Part shown: piece after piece, positions 1 to 9,729 of the stretch | Layout: each line of letters starts with the position of its first letter | Numbering within the stretch: position 1 is the first letter of the stretch | Assembly: GCF_000380165.1 (NCBI RefSeq) | Contig: NZ_KB904636.1 | Span: 1 to 64,000, forward strand | DNA from: Wenjunlia vitaminophila DSM 41686 | GTDB lineage: Bacteria; Actinomycetota; Actinomycetes; Streptomycetales; Streptomycetaceae | Length of the DNA: 64,000 nt | Direction: 5' to 3' | The notes under the pieces: generated by a model | The model's input: only the letters and a program-made list of their open reading frames with translations | Database searches by the model: none | What the model was told of the DNA's origin: nothing | Made by a program: the position numbers and the translations under genes

Positions 1-933
1 ATGCCGAGGACGCGGGCGATACCGGCTGATGCCATGTCCGCAACGCCGGGCCACGACCGAGTACCCAAAGCACCCCACGACAGGATCGCGAGCTGCACGC
101 ATTGCCGGTCGCGGCCCTGGGTCTTGCGGTAGATCCTGGCCCACGGGCCGAACCCGCGCTGTGTGAGCGGCCGCTTCGCGCGAGCTACCTGTTTGACGGC
201 CGGGTGGTCCCCGGGCAGGCGCAGGGAGCGGCGCTGCTCGTGGCCCTCCAGGCGCTCCGGCAGCCCCAGCTTCACCGCGGCCGCCGCGGTGAGGACGATC
301 AGCGGGTCGGAGTCCTTGCCGTGCCGGTTGAGCTTGGTGGCGCCGAGGGCGGACTCCTTGAGGGTCCACTCCACCAGCTGCGGCACGGTGGTGGCTGGGC
401 AGTCCAGCACGATCCCGTCGACGCCGTACGCGGACCCGTCGCCGTCCAGCACCGCGAGCGGACCGTGCGGGAACCACGGATCCACCGCGGGCCTGGCAGT
501 CTTCCCCGCGGCCGGACCACGCGGCGACATCGCCGGGCCGCGGCCGGCGGGACGCTCGGGGGTGGCCTGGACAGCCGGGGGCCTCGGCCCTCACCGGCAC
601 TGCGGTCTCCGACTTGGTTGGCCCGGGCGCGGCCGGGCCCGTGAACGCAGCTGGCATCTCAGGCTGTGGTGCGGCGACAGGGACGGGCGTAGCCACCGGG
701 GCCAAGACGGCGGGGGCGCCGTGCGGGGGGTACTTCGCTGCCCAGCCGTTCAGCAGCCGCTGGTACGCCTCCAGACGTGGCGGCTTCGGCTCGGAGCGGC
801 CGTTCTCCCAGTTCCTCACGGTCTGTGTTGTGGACTTCAGGGCCTGCGTGATGCCGGCGGCCTCATGTAGCCGGGCGCACTCCGCCGGCGGCGGAAGCTG
901 AGGCTCCTCCGCCAACAGCGCGCCAAACCCCAC
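1..933 (-). pseudogene. tap: Tap-like telomere-associated protein, 5' part, frameshifted
   Basis: On the minus strand, conceptual translation gives blocks I recognise from Streptomyces Tap, the protein that recruits terminal protein Tpg to linear replicon ends. An N-terminal helix-turn-helix region includes NWENGRSEPKPPRLEAYQRL. An Ala/Pro linker follows, then a core with PHGPLAVLDGDG, QLVEWTLKESALGATKLNRH and FGPWARIYRKTQGRDRQC. The HTH part (roughly 933-600) and the core (roughly 560-1) are in different frames. The shift falls in a C-rich stretch of the linker near 570-580. The HTH also looks about four residues short between ITQ and ALKSTTQTV. The likely start is a GTG at 931-933. The gene continues past the left edge, so its 3' end and any tpg neighbour are not visible. 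It is probably a decayed copy, but a single homopolymer sequencing error could also explain the frameshift. Confidence 0.62.
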
Positions 934-1029
934 ACCACACCAGCACAACCCAACGGCCAGCTAACCGGCTCGCCCGCGAAGCCGCGTCGAACTCGGCGCA
1001 GGGGTAGGCGGGGGGCGCCTGGCGAACGG

Positions 1030-1064
1030 AAAGGGCCCCTGCTCATCGAGCAGGGGCCCTTTTT
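1030..1064. terminator. Strong hairpin terminator
   Basis: A 15-bp perfect stem (AAAGGGCCCCTGCTC at 1030-1044 pairing with 1048-1062) has a 3-nt loop, followed by a run of T on the plus strand. It lies just beyond the stop of the large glycosidase gene that ends at 1093 on the minus strand, and it separates that gene from tap. Confidence 0.8.
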
Positions 1065-1092
1065 GCCACAGCGAACGGAGTAGTCAGCCCGG

Positions 1093-4000
1093 CTACTCGT
1101 CGGTCACGGTGACGACCGCTCGCGGCTTGACCGATGTATCGGCGACCGCTCCAGCCACGGTGAACCATCCCTCGCTGGCCACATCGTCCTCCGAGATGGG
1201 ATCCCAGGTCACATCGACCGACCTGGTCGTGCCGTCGCTGTAGACGGCCTCCGTCTGCGCAGGCAGCGTCGGCACGACGCCGACCTTCGTGTCGACGGCA
1301 ACGGTCTTGAAGTCGACGATGGACGTCGCCTTCTGCGCCTCGTATACCTCAAACTCGGCCAAACCGCACTCCGCACCGGCTGGGTTTTCGTACTTGCCTT
1401 CGGGATCGATGGTGAATTTCACCCAGCGGGTCTCGATGGGAGCATCAAGCTTCACCACATTGTCTGGTTGGCCATCCCACTGGATATCGGTGACCCGCTT
1501 GCTGCCACCCTCCCATTCTAGGACTCCTTCCACGATCCGGTCGCCAGATCCTCCGCGATCGATCAGGTTGATGCGATCAACCTTCACCGCAGAGGGGAAG
1601 TCGAGTTTGATCCAGGGAGTCCGGTCGCTCTTCCGCGCCGCCCAGGACGTGGCTTTGGAACCGTCGATCGCCTTCGTAGCGAGATAGCGGTCGTCTTGAT
1701 CGTCGCCGTCCGGGTCGCCGTTTCGATCTCGGACCGAGGAGACCGTCACCTGTGCCTGAGTGGCAATGTTGGTGCTGTGCGCAACGATCGCTTCTCGGCT
1801 CGACCGCACCTCCACCCCATCCAACGTCACGACAGCTTCCGCAGTCGCCTGGAATGTGCTGGCGATCGGCTCATTCAACACGATGGTGTTACTGCCCGGC
1901 ACGTTCTCCAGACGGTCATCGCTGAACACGTAGGCGATCTTCGCTTTCGAAAGGTTAGCCTTCTCACCAGTGCTCAGAGTTCCCTCAACCGCTCCGATAA
2001 TGGGCTCATTCGTCTTGATGTCGCTCTTGTTGAGCGACAGTTTCACTCCCCTGAGAAATGCCGGCAGGGACAGCTGGCCGGATGCGTCCACGTCGACGTA
2101 GAAATGATCACTTGCGCGGTACCCGTCCAAGTCCGCGGTCACACTGATCTTGGTACGCCCCTTACCGGCAGCCGATACCACGCCGTCGGCCCCGACTTCG
2201 GCCACGGACGGATCACCGCTGGTGAAAGCAAGCTTGGCATCTCCCAGGTCGATTGACTGGCCGAGGAAGGAGAATCCTGCTACCTCGATCGCGGCGGAGC
2301 GGCCATCCGCATCGACCTTTGGATCCAGTTTGATGCTGCCGAGTGCGGTAAGATCCCTCAACGAGAAGGCCTGGACTTCGAGCACGTCGATCGGGCTCCC
2401 GTTCTGGCCACCACCGGGGAACGAGACTCTCACATAGCGCGCCCGCACACTGGACTTGTCCGGATCGACTGGATAGTTGTAGTAGAGGCCTTCCTGTTCC
2501 CAGGCATACAGTGTCGCGTCGCTCTCGGGAACGGCCTGCGTGTCCCTCGACGTCGGCAAACCCGCCCCAGACAGGACCGACGTTTCGTTACCCGAGGTCC
2601 ACTTGACACCATCTTCGCTGTACTCGATCTTGACCTTCTTCGGCACGTTGTAGTAGGTCACATTGTCGGCATTCGGCATGCGATGGTTGAAGAAGACGTT
2701 GACGCGAGTGAGCTCTTGCATCTTCCGCAAGTCGTAAGTGATGCTCGAAGATTCATCTCCGGCTGGTGCGACCCACTTTACGGAATTGCCTCCCGCTGCA
2801 TCATTGATAGTGCCATCGGACAACGTGCTCGCGTGCTCGCTGTCGGTGGAAACCTCCGGCACGATCCCCCGCGTGACGTTGAAATCAGGAATGAGCGTGA
2901 CGTAGTTCCGGGTTGAGGTATAGGTCTTCCCATCCACCGTGATGTCTGCCCAGTAGCTGTACATCGTCGGCTTGGCGACCTTACCGGTGAACTTCATGGT
3001 CTTGCCTTCGACGACGAATGGTGATTCGTCGGCCGGTACCTCGGTGACCACGATCTTTCCGGAAGCGTTGTCGCGCTTGCCATCAACGGTTGCGTAGTGG
3101 TACCTGATCTTCGAAGGATTGAGGATGTCGACCGCGCCGCCCTTGCGGGTGAAGGCTTTGAAGGACACAGGGACGTCCTCGTTCGTCGAGAACTGACCCC
3201 AGAACATCGCCCCGTCCGTAAGCATGTTCACGCCGACAAGCGGGAGTGCCGGCGAGATCTCGCCGTCGCGGACCTTGACCGGATAGGTGTCGGTCTTGAC
3301 TTGGAGATCATTCACACCGTCGTCATAGGTTGCGGTCACCGTGATGGTCGCGGTCCCGTCGCCGACAGCACTGACCCGGCCGGAGCCGCCCACTGTCGCG
3401 ACCCGCTTGTTGTCGCTGGTGAACTTGAGCTTCGCCGGCGCGAAGACGTTGGTGTAGTCGTTCATGTAGCTTTCGGCCCTGAGCTGCAGGGCTTCTGTCG
3501 AGGTCTGGCTGCTGAACAGCTTGACGCTCGTCATCTTGTAGTCCCTGACCGGGCTCTTCGTCCTGATCTTGATGATCGTGTCGATTGGATCAGCGGTCAC
3601 TTCGGACGTGTCAATGTTGATGTAGTACTTACTGCCGGCCCGCTCCATGGTGAACGGCAGCTCGATGCCCTCGTTCAGCCACTCCACGGCAGCGACCTTG
3701 TAGTCGAACGGACCGATCCGGCTCATCTGATCCTGGCCGCCGAAGCCCGACTTTGCTACGCCGGAGATCTGGTTTTTGATCATATGCATGTAGACGTACT
3801 GGTCACGGGCCATGGCGTAGCCCCACTCGGGACCCTGGCCGTGAGCGATAGCCTTCTGCGGATCCGTGTACCAGCCTGGTTTGAGCGTGTAGTCCATGGT
3901 GTACGGTGTGGTGCCGTACATGGACTCGCGCAGATCAGGCCCGGCGCGGTTGTCCATCCACTTCACGATCGACGCACGCATATCCGACAGTTGCTGTGAG

Positions 4001-5934
4001 GAGATCGGCACCATCGAGAAGATGTTGGTGTTGTCCAGGTTGCTGCTCAGGTTGTCCATGCCACGGGTCACGGTGACCGAGGAGTCATAGTTCATGACGT
4101 AGCCGTGACCGTATTGGTTGATCAGCTCCTTTGTCGCTTCGGCCCAGTTGTCCCGCTCATTGCCCTTGGCGTATTGGGTCCAGATGTCCAGGGCCGTGGT
4201 GTAGGGGTCATTCCATTCCTCATGGGCGACCTTCCTTCCCTGCGGCAAGATTCCGGTACGCCAGCCGCCGTTCGTGTACGGTTCGCTGTTCCAGAACGGT
4301 CGTTCGTGCAGAGTGATGTCCTGATCGCCGGTTTGCGCATTCGGGTTCGCATCTATGAGTACCCGATCGTTGTAGTTGCGGGCAGAGCTCCATGCGACGT
4401 CAGTGTTGGAGTACGACTCGGGGCCGCCATCAGCGAACACGTACCACGGGTCGTATCGCGCAACCAAACTTTGGATGTCGCTTTCAAGAATCTCGGATCC
4501 CTCGTACAGCGATGAGAGGTAGACACCGAACTTCAAACCGTAACGTTCGGCAGCCTCCTTGGCCTGCTTCACGCGGTCCTTCACATGCCAGGTGCCGTCA
4601 TCGGCCCGGTACAGCGCGTTGTACTTGTACAGCTTGTTGCTGTCGCTCGGGGTCAGGTTCGCGTTCGGCGACGGCCAGTAGTAGATGGTGTTCTGAATGC
4701 TTTCCGTCGAAAGCATGGTCATGCCCATCTCTTTGGCCTTCTGGGCCCATTCATCGTAGTTGTAGTTCGGGTCGTACAGGTTCGGCATGGTCCCTGTGGT
4801 GTGCGACAGCGCCGCCATCTTCCCGTTAATGAACCAATCGACCGGGTTCCTCTTGACCGTGATGGTGTACTGCTTTGTTGCGGAGGCGCCCTGAGCGTCA
4901 GTCACCTTCACCGTGAAGGTATAATCTTTCTGCGTCTTGCCTTGTGCACCGTCTGAGACCGTGCCGTCGATGTGACCGTCGGCTGCCAGTGTGAGCCCGG
5001 GGGGCAGTTGGCCATCGGCGACGGTCCACGAGTACCCGGGAGCTCCACCGGCGGCCTGGAAGGTGAACGGAGCGGCTTGCGGGGCGATACTCGACGTGTT
5101 TCGTTTGCCGTCGATTGTTGCGACCATTCCGACGTACGGGTTCTCGTCGTAGGCGTACGGCAAGGTGTTGGACGGGTAGTCGTTCGCCGGCACGCTCGCG
5201 TTGCGTTCCACGAAGGCACGCCGATCTACACTGAGGCCCGTCGTCACAACGGAGAGCTGATCGTTGGACATATTCGGACCCGCCACCGAGTGCGTCAGGT
5301 CGGGGATGAGGTCTCCGTTGCCATCGCACAGTCGCGTGTAGAAGCCGAGGAAGTTCTTGTTCTTGCTGTTCTTGTGCTGAATTTCGATCAGAAGTTTGTT
5401 CCAGCCCTGCTTCAGGTGCACGGGGTACTTCGTCCCGTTCTTGTTGACCCTGTTCACGGCGCTGCCTTGCTGACCAACCGGAGCGTCGTTTGCGAACAGC
5501 CGGTACACACCCGAGCCGCCAACCTGCCACTGAACGTCCTGCGTGGTCGGGCTGTAGACGTAGCTTGCTGCCAAAACCCACTTATTGACTGTGGATTGGC
5601 CTTGCTTGACGTCGAAGTAGCCCATCAGATCGTTGTAGTCGTCGTAGTTCCGATTGAAGATGCGATCGTCGAAGTACTGCCAGGTTGACGACTCGTTGCT
5701 GCTCGGGTCCGCAAGAGATGTGCCGATGGCAGGGACAACGGGTACAGAAGACTGCTCGACCACCGGATTGGAATAGGGACCGGAGACCACCCATTGGTTC
5801 AGGTACGGCGCGGTACCTCCGGTTTGAGCTGCGTGGGCTTGCGGCCCCGTGAGTGCACCGCCAACCGCAAGGGCTGCCGCGAGCGCGGTCGCGGCAGCGA
5901 CGACGCTGCACTGGATCTTGCGCAATCTCTTCAT
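1093..5934 (-). CDS. Secreted multidomain GH29-type alpha-L-fucosidase-like protein
   Basis: A 1613-residue exported enzyme. The chosen start is ATG 5934, which has AAGGA upstream and begins a clear signal peptide (MKRLRK, then an Ala-rich core, cleavage near AHA-A35). Longer upstream starts would spoil the signal. Visible domains are an N-terminal PA14-like or jelly-roll region (about 40-230), a putative Ig domain (about 288-364), a GH29-like barrel from about 366, then Ig-like domains, a first F5/8 type C-like module, a second one near 1380-1530, and a C-terminal Ig-like (Big_4-type) tail. The YDPWYVFADGGPES segment fits the GH29 nucleophile region, making Asp502 the candidate nucleophile. 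It is paralogous to the protein at 14790-19037, sharing the YFDDRI-NRNYDDY block. A candidate operator lies about 175 bp upstream. The fucosidase substrate is inferred from the family, and the true linkage cleaved is unknown. Confidence 0.78.
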   Translation of the reverse strand: MKRLRKIQCSVVAAATALAAALAVGGALTGPQAHAAQTGGTAPYLNQWVVSGPYSNPVVEQSSVPVVPAIGTSLADPSSNESSTWQYFDDRIFNRNYDDYNDLMGYFDVKQGQSTVNKWVLAASYVYSPTTQDVQWQVGGSGVYRLFANDAPVGQQGSAVNRVNKNGTKYPVHLKQGWNKLLIEIQHKNSKNKNFLGFYTRLCDGNGDLIPDLTHSVAGPNMSNDQLSVVTTGLSVDRRAFVERNASVPANDYPSNTLPYAYDENPYVGMVATIDGKRNTSSIAPQAAPFTFQAAGGAPGYSWTVADGQLPPGLTLAADGHIDGTVSDGAQGKTQKDYTFTVKVTDAQGASATKQYTITVKRNPVDWFINGKMAALSHTTGTMPNLYDPNYNYDEWAQKAKEMGMTMLSTESIQNTIYYWPSPNANLTPSDSNKLYKYNALYRADDGTWHVKDRVKQAKEAAERYGLKFGVYLSSLYEGSEILESDIQSLVARYDPWYVFADGGPESYSNTDVAWSSARNYNDRVLIDANPNAQTGDQDITLHERPFWNSEPYTNGGWRTGILPQGRKVAHEEWNDPYTTALDIWTQYAKGNERDNWAEATKELINQYGHGYVMNYDSSVTVTRGMDNLSSNLDNTNIFSMVPISSQQLSDMRASIVKWMDNRAGPDLRESMYGTTPYTMDYTLKPGWYTDPQKAIAHGQGPEWGYAMARDQYVYMHMIKNQISGVAKSGFGGQDQMSRIGPFDYKVAAVEWLNEGIELPFTMERAGSKYYINIDTSEVTADPIDTIIKIRTKSPVRDYKMTSVKLFSSQTSTEALQLRAESYMNDYTNVFAPAKLKFTSDNKRVATVGGSGRVSAVGDGTATITVTATYDDGVNDLQVKTDTYPVKVRDGEISPALPLVGVNMLTDGAMFWGQFSTNEDVPVSFKAFTRKGGAVDILNPSKIRYHYATVDGKRDNASGKIVVTEVPADESPFVVEGKTMKFTGKVAKPTMYSYWADITVDGKTYTSTRNYVTLIPDFNVTRGIVPEVSTDSEHASTLSDGTINDAAGGNSVKWVAPAGDESSSITYDLRKMQELTRVNVFFNHRMPNADNVTYYNVPKKVKIEYSEDGVKWTSGNETSVLSGAGLPTSRDTQAVPESDATLYAWEQEGLYYNYPVDPDKSSVRARYVRVSFPGGGQNGSPIDVLEVQAFSLRDLTALGSIKLDPKVDADGRSAAIEVAGFSFLGQSIDLGDAKLAFTSGDPSVAEVGADGVVSAAGKGRTKISVTADLDGYRASDHFYVDVDASGQLSLPAFLRGVKLSLNKSDIKTNEPIIGAVEGTLSTGEKANLSKAKIAYVFSDDRLENVPGSNTIVLNEPIASTFQATAEAVVTLDGVEVRSSREAIVAHSTNIATQAQVTVSSVRDRNGDPDGDDQDDRYLATKAIDGSKATSWAARKSDRTPWIKLDFPSAVKVDRINLIDRGGSGDRIVEGVLEWEGGSKRVTDIQWDGQPDNVVKLDAPIETRWVKFTIDPEGKYENPAGAECGLAEFEVYEAQKATSIVDFKTVAVDTKVGVVPTLPAQTEAVYSDGTTRSVDVTWDPISEDDVASEGWFTVAGAVADTSVKPRAVVTVTDE

Positions 5935-6462
5935 GCTACGTCCTTGCACTTGTCGAGATAGCTGATGCCCTGTCGTTGCAGACCTCCAGCAGCCCATCCG
6001 CCCGCACGGCCGTCTTCAAGTCGCGGGGCCGAAGCCTCCCCCTGCCTACACCACCGCATCAGAGATACGAGGATGTTTCGCATGCAACCTAAGGCAGCGA
6101 GAAGTAGATCAGATCTATTCTTGCCTGGCAAGGGTTCTTGCAGACGAACACGTGGCGCGCCGGCAAGCAGCGTCCCCAGGCAATGGTCGGGCGCCCACAA
6201 CGGCCCCATGCCGCACGATCGTCGACTCGTGATGGGCTTCCATGCCCTCGTGCGCCGAGTATTGATCGGATCCATGCCCGGCACCGACAGGCGCCGTCGC
6301 CCTATGCAGCTGATCAATCCAGCAGCCTGCTGGCCCCTCGGCGTCCGGGGGTGGAGGGCCCGTGACCACCTGATCCTCGCTGTTGTCGATGCAACGGGAT
6401 GGAAAGGTGGCCACGGCCTCATGGGAGACGGCATGACGTTCGGCTAGGACTTGTCCGGCCGA
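5935..6462. other. Intergenic region upstream of the GH29-like gene
   Basis: No convincing gene. It holds the ribosome binding site and presumably the promoter of the minus-strand GH29-like gene, plus the palindrome at 6105-6117. The right end merges into an IS5-type relic. Confidence 0.5.
6105..6117. promoter_or_regulatory. Candidate GntR operator, site A
   Basis: The perfect 6-1-6 inverted repeat TAGATC-A-GATCTA lies about 171-183 bp upstream of the GH29-like start. On the minus strand it reads TAGATCTGATCTA. Eleven of 13 positions match site B (9403-9415) and eleven of 13 match site D (11046-11058). Binding by the local GntR regulator is inferred from this sharing. Confidence 0.55.
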
Positions 6463-6868
6463 TCATGCACGGAGCCAGATGACGAGGGCTGCGGTGGTCG
6501 CGGTCCCGAGGAAGACGTAGCCGCGCTTGTCGTAGCGGGTGGCCACTGCTCTGGCGTGCTTGAGTCGGTTGACCGCCCGTCCGACAGTGTTGCGCTTCTT
6601 GTGCCGTTCTTCGTCGAAGCCTGGCGGCCGTCCGCCGCGTGCCCCTTTGCGCAGGCGGGCGGCCTGGCTGTCGGTCTTCTCCGGAATCGTGTGCCGGATG
6701 CCCCGGCGCCGTGGATACTCGCGGCACGGGCCGTTGCTGTAAGCCTTGTCCGCCGCGAGGATGTCAGGCTTCTTGCGCGGCCTACCCGGCCCGATCCGCG
6801 GGACGCGAATCCTTTCCAGCACGCGCGTGAACTGCGTGCAATCCGCCCTCTGCCCCGGTGTGACGATC
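6463..6868 (-). mobile_element. IS5-family transposase, C-terminal fragment
   Basis: The minus-strand frame encodes the C-terminal half of an IS5-type DDE transposase: VTPGQRADCTQF, then ADKAYSNGPCREYPRRRGI, IPEKTDSQAAR, and the terminal ATRYDKRGYVFLGTATTAAL block with its stop at 6463. The catalytic N-terminal part is missing. Similarity stops abruptly near 6866, where a second, oppositely oriented transposase fragment begins. It is a non-functional relic. No complete terminal inverted repeats were identified. Confidence 0.75.
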
Positions 6869-6955
6869 AGGGACAAGCAGCGCAACGTGGTCGAACGCAG
6901 CTTCAACCGCCTGAAGCAGTGGCGAGGCATCGCCACCCGCTACGACAAGACCGCT
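6863..6955 (+). mobile_element. Second IS5-type transposase relic, opposite orientation
   Basis: A short plus-strand stretch translates to RDKQRNVVERSFNRLKQWRG followed by IATRYDKTAD, the terminal block of an IS5-type transposase. It abuts the minus-strand fragment at 6463-6868 head to head. Beyond 6955 no transposase similarity continues. About 290 bp between here and the GH35 stop at 7255 hold nothing I recognise. Confidence 0.6.
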
Positions 6956-7254
6956 GATTCCTCGCAGCGGCCAGGCCGGACCTCCATCTTCGGCACAACG
7001 CACGACCCGCAGGCCCGCCCATTGATCGGGCCCTTCCGCAACCCCCCCGACACGGACGCGCGAAGGCCGAAACCGCAACTCTTGACCATTGCTCCCGCCG
7101 CCCGCACCGACCAAGCGACAGAGTGCCGATCGACACTTCTCGGCGCATCAGAAACCGACCGCGTTCATCCGTACGCGAGTGGGGGCGTCAGGTGTACACC
7201 GGCAGTACTGGCCCGGATAAGAACGTACCCGAAGCTATCCCGTCGGTCCGAGGC

Positions 7255-9024
7255 TCAGCCCGTGGGGCCCAAGTCCGCTGTGTCGCGGATCTCGATCCGC
7301 CCACCAGATCTGTGCAGTTCCAGGATCACGAGTTCGTTGCGGCCAGCCCGCCACACCGGAGCAGGCGCGTAAAGGGTGCGCTGCGGGCCTCGATCCCAAT
7401 AGCGGCCGAGTGCGAAGCCGTTCAGCCAGACCTGTCCCTTGGTCCAGCCTGGCAGGGCGAGAAAGCCGTCGGCTGGGTCTGGGATCTCCACTTCTGCACG
7501 ATGAAAAGCCGGGCCTTCGATGGCTTCGGCTGCCCCGTACCGCAGGGGGGACAGATCGGTCAGCGGGAGGGGGCGGATCTCCCAGTCGAACTGGTACTGG
7601 GTGTCGATCCGAACCCCTCCGCTGATGCCCTTGCGGTCCTCCAACCACGGACCGTAGTTGACCCGCCCCATGTTCTCTACCAGCAAGTCGAGCTCGCCTC
7701 CGGTCTCGGGGACACTAATCGACAGCGCGTCCAGCGACCCCGTTCGCTCCAGGATGCCAAGCGGCTCGCCGTCCAGGAAAACCTGGGCCCGGTCGGCGAG
7801 GCCGTGCACGCGCAGAGTCGAGTCACGGAAGGGGCCGCGAAGCCGCGTGCGGTAGTGGATCAGTCCGAATGACTGGCCCAGAGCCTCCATCGGCTCGGGC
7901 GAGAGCCGCTGCTGGGGGGTGGACAACGCGTCCAAGCAGTACGCCAGCGCCACCGTACCGTTTGGGTGCACCACCTGCGGGGCGAGCCGTTCCGGCGGCT
8001 CGGGCACCTCGTACCCGATCGGGCCGCGATACCGCTGGATCACCTCACGGAAGGCGTAGAACTTCTCGGTCAGTTCTCCTGCCTCGCCGACCGGCGCGTC
8101 GTAGTCGTAGCTGGTGCAGGTCGGCTGGTACTCGGTCTCGTCGTGGTTCGCGCCGTTCCACCAGCCGAAGTTCGTGCCGCCATGGCCCATGTAGATGTTG
8201 ACCGAGACGCCGCGGGCCAGCATCCACTCCAGGTCCGCGGCGGCCTCGCCTGCGTCCCGCACGTGGTGGTGCTCACCCCAGTGGTCGAACCATCCGTGCC
8301 AGTACTCGGAGCACACCAGCGGCCCGGCCGGCTGATGGCGGCGCAGTGTGGCGAGCGACTCCTTCGGCCGCGAGCCGAATGTGGCGGTCGCCAAGGTGCC
8401 AGGCAGGACGCCGCCACGCAACACGCCGTCGGTGGCGCCGTCGGCGGTGAAGAGTGGGCAGTCCACGCCTCGTCGGATCAGCCCTTGGCGCAGGTGGTCG
8501 AGGTAAGCGGTGTCGTGGCCGTAGCTGCCGTACTCGTTCTCGACCTGGACGGCGACCACCGGTCCGCCGTGACTGGCCAGCAGCGGACGCAGGACCGGGA
8601 CCAATTGGTCGAACCAGGCGTCCACGGCGTCCAGGTAGCGCTTGTCGGTACGGCGCAGACGCAGCCCAGGGTCGGCCAGCAACCAGGCCGGGAGGCCACC
8701 GAACTCCCACTCGGCACAGATATAGGGCCCGGGCCGCACGATCACGTCCAGGTCGAGCTGTGCGGCGGTGCGGATGAAGCGGGTGACATCTGCTGGACCG
8801 GAGAAGTCGGCCTGGTCGGGAGTCGGCTGGTGGAGGTTCCAGGCGATATAGGTCTCGACGGTGTTGACGCCCATGGCGCGCAGGCGAAGCAACCGGTCCT
8901 CCCACAGCTCGGGGTGGACGCGGAAGTAGTGGATGGCGGCGGAGATGATCTGGTGGGGCTGACCGGCGCGCAGGAAACCGTGCTCGGTCACGGTCAGCTC
9001 GGCGACGGCGCGGGGATTGGTCAC
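7255..9024 (-). CDS. GH35 beta-galactosidase, intracellular
   Basis: A 589-residue glycoside hydrolase family 35 enzyme without signal peptide, predicted to remove terminal beta-galactosyl residues from imported oligosaccharides. The barrel starts at once with ISAAIHYFRVHPELW and VIVRPGPYICAEWEFGGLP. VENEYGSYG carries the acid/base Glu164, and VCSEYWHGWFDHWG carries the nucleophile Glu240. The N-terminal barrel is followed by galactose-binding-like beta domains (about 390-589). The start is a GTG at 9024 with a modest GGGAA upstream. It reads divergently from the gntR gene at 9730, and two candidate GntR operators lie in the gap. Its place between two GH29-like genes and an ABC transporter suggests that the imported glycan carries galactose as well as fucose. 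Confidence 0.88.
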   Translation of the reverse strand: MTNPRAVAELTVTEHGFLRAGQPHQIISAAIHYFRVHPELWEDRLLRLRAMGVNTVETYIAWNLHQPTPDQADFSGPADVTRFIRTAAQLDLDVIVRPGPYICAEWEFGGLPAWLLADPGLRLRRTDKRYLDAVDAWFDQLVPVLRPLLASHGGPVVAVQVENEYGSYGHDTAYLDHLRQGLIRRGVDCPLFTADGATDGVLRGGVLPGTLATATFGSRPKESLATLRRHQPAGPLVCSEYWHGWFDHWGEHHHVRDAGEAAADLEWMLARGVSVNIYMGHGGTNFGWWNGANHDETEYQPTCTSYDYDAPVGEAGELTEKFYAFREVIQRYRGPIGYEVPEPPERLAPQVVHPNGTVALAYCLDALSTPQQRLSPEPMEALGQSFGLIHYRTRLRGPFRDSTLRVHGLADRAQVFLDGEPLGILERTGSLDALSISVPETGGELDLLVENMGRVNYGPWLEDRKGISGGVRIDTQYQFDWEIRPLPLTDLSPLRYGAAEAIEGPAFHRAEVEIPDPADGFLALPGWTKGQVWLNGFALGRYWDRGPQRTLYAPAPVWRAGRNELVILELHRSGGRIEIRDTADLGPTG

Positions 9025-9402
9025 GGCTGTTCCCGGGTGCTCAGACGGTGGTGGTCGTGGCGGCGAGGAGGGTGGCGACCGCCCACTGGGTCTTCAGAAG
9101 GCTGGGCGCAGGTGCTGAAGGCAGCGTGGCGTCTGGGTCGGAGGAGGTGCAGGGCATGTATTTGGCGGTTCCTAGGCCAGTCGGTTGTTGGCGCGATCGG
9201 CGGTGGACAAGGCCCGGCGACCACCTGGAGGCCGGCCTTGATCCCCTTCTCTCTCGCACTGAAGGCGTCGGTGGGAGAGCCCCCTTCGGGGAGATGTCGG
9301 TGGGTAACCGCTGCTCCCATCGGCGACTGGTTGCTGGGCCCGATGAGCGGCCCCGGCGTGCAGGGACCAGTTACTCAGTCACGCACACGATGCACGGATA
9401 GA

Positions 9403-9415
9403 TAGATATGATATA
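9403..9415. promoter_or_regulatory. Candidate GntR operator, site B
   Basis: TAGATATGATATA in an AT-rich island. It differs from the minus-strand reading of site A at only two of 13 positions, both C to A. It lies about 380 bp upstream of GH35 and 315 bp upstream of the gntR start. Confidence 0.5.
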
Positions 9416-9648
9416 TGTCCGATGGTGGTGGTGGATAGGGCTGGCTTCTCCGGGGGTCCCCTGGAGGGGTCCGTTGCGGTCGCGGGGTCGAGGTGGGTGG
9501 CCGTCTGGGGATGCTCCCGCGGCAGGGCGGGAAGGGGGAAGGTCACGGTGGGGGCGGGGTAGGGAGGTCTCGCTGGGACAGGGAAGAGTCTGCGGTCACT
9601 GGATCCTGGCGTCAAGGGTTTGAATGTGATTCACTGACCCCGGAACAC

Positions 9649-9661
9649 TTGATATATCAGA
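9649..9661. promoter_or_regulatory. Candidate GntR operator, site C (autoregulation)
   Basis: The perfect 10-bp palindrome TGATATATCA (9650-9659) sits about 70-80 bp upstream of the gntR TTG start. It shares TGATATAT with site B, and its reverse strand reads TCTGATATAT, close to TCTGATCTAT at site D. Its position suggests that the regulator controls its own gene. Confidence 0.5.
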
Positions 9662-9729
9662 AACATCCAGTGGGGGTTGAGGCTGGCGCGACGAACGGCG
9701 GCCTCAAGAGCGAAGCAAGGGGGAAGCCG

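Larger units (their letters stand above)
9025..9729. other. Divergent promoter region between GH35 and gntR
   Basis: A 705-bp gap without a supported gene. It contains the AT-rich near-palindromes at 9403-9415 and 9649-9661, which stand out from the GC-rich surroundings. A G-rich, poorly coding stretch lies at about 9420-9560. Confidence 0.5.
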
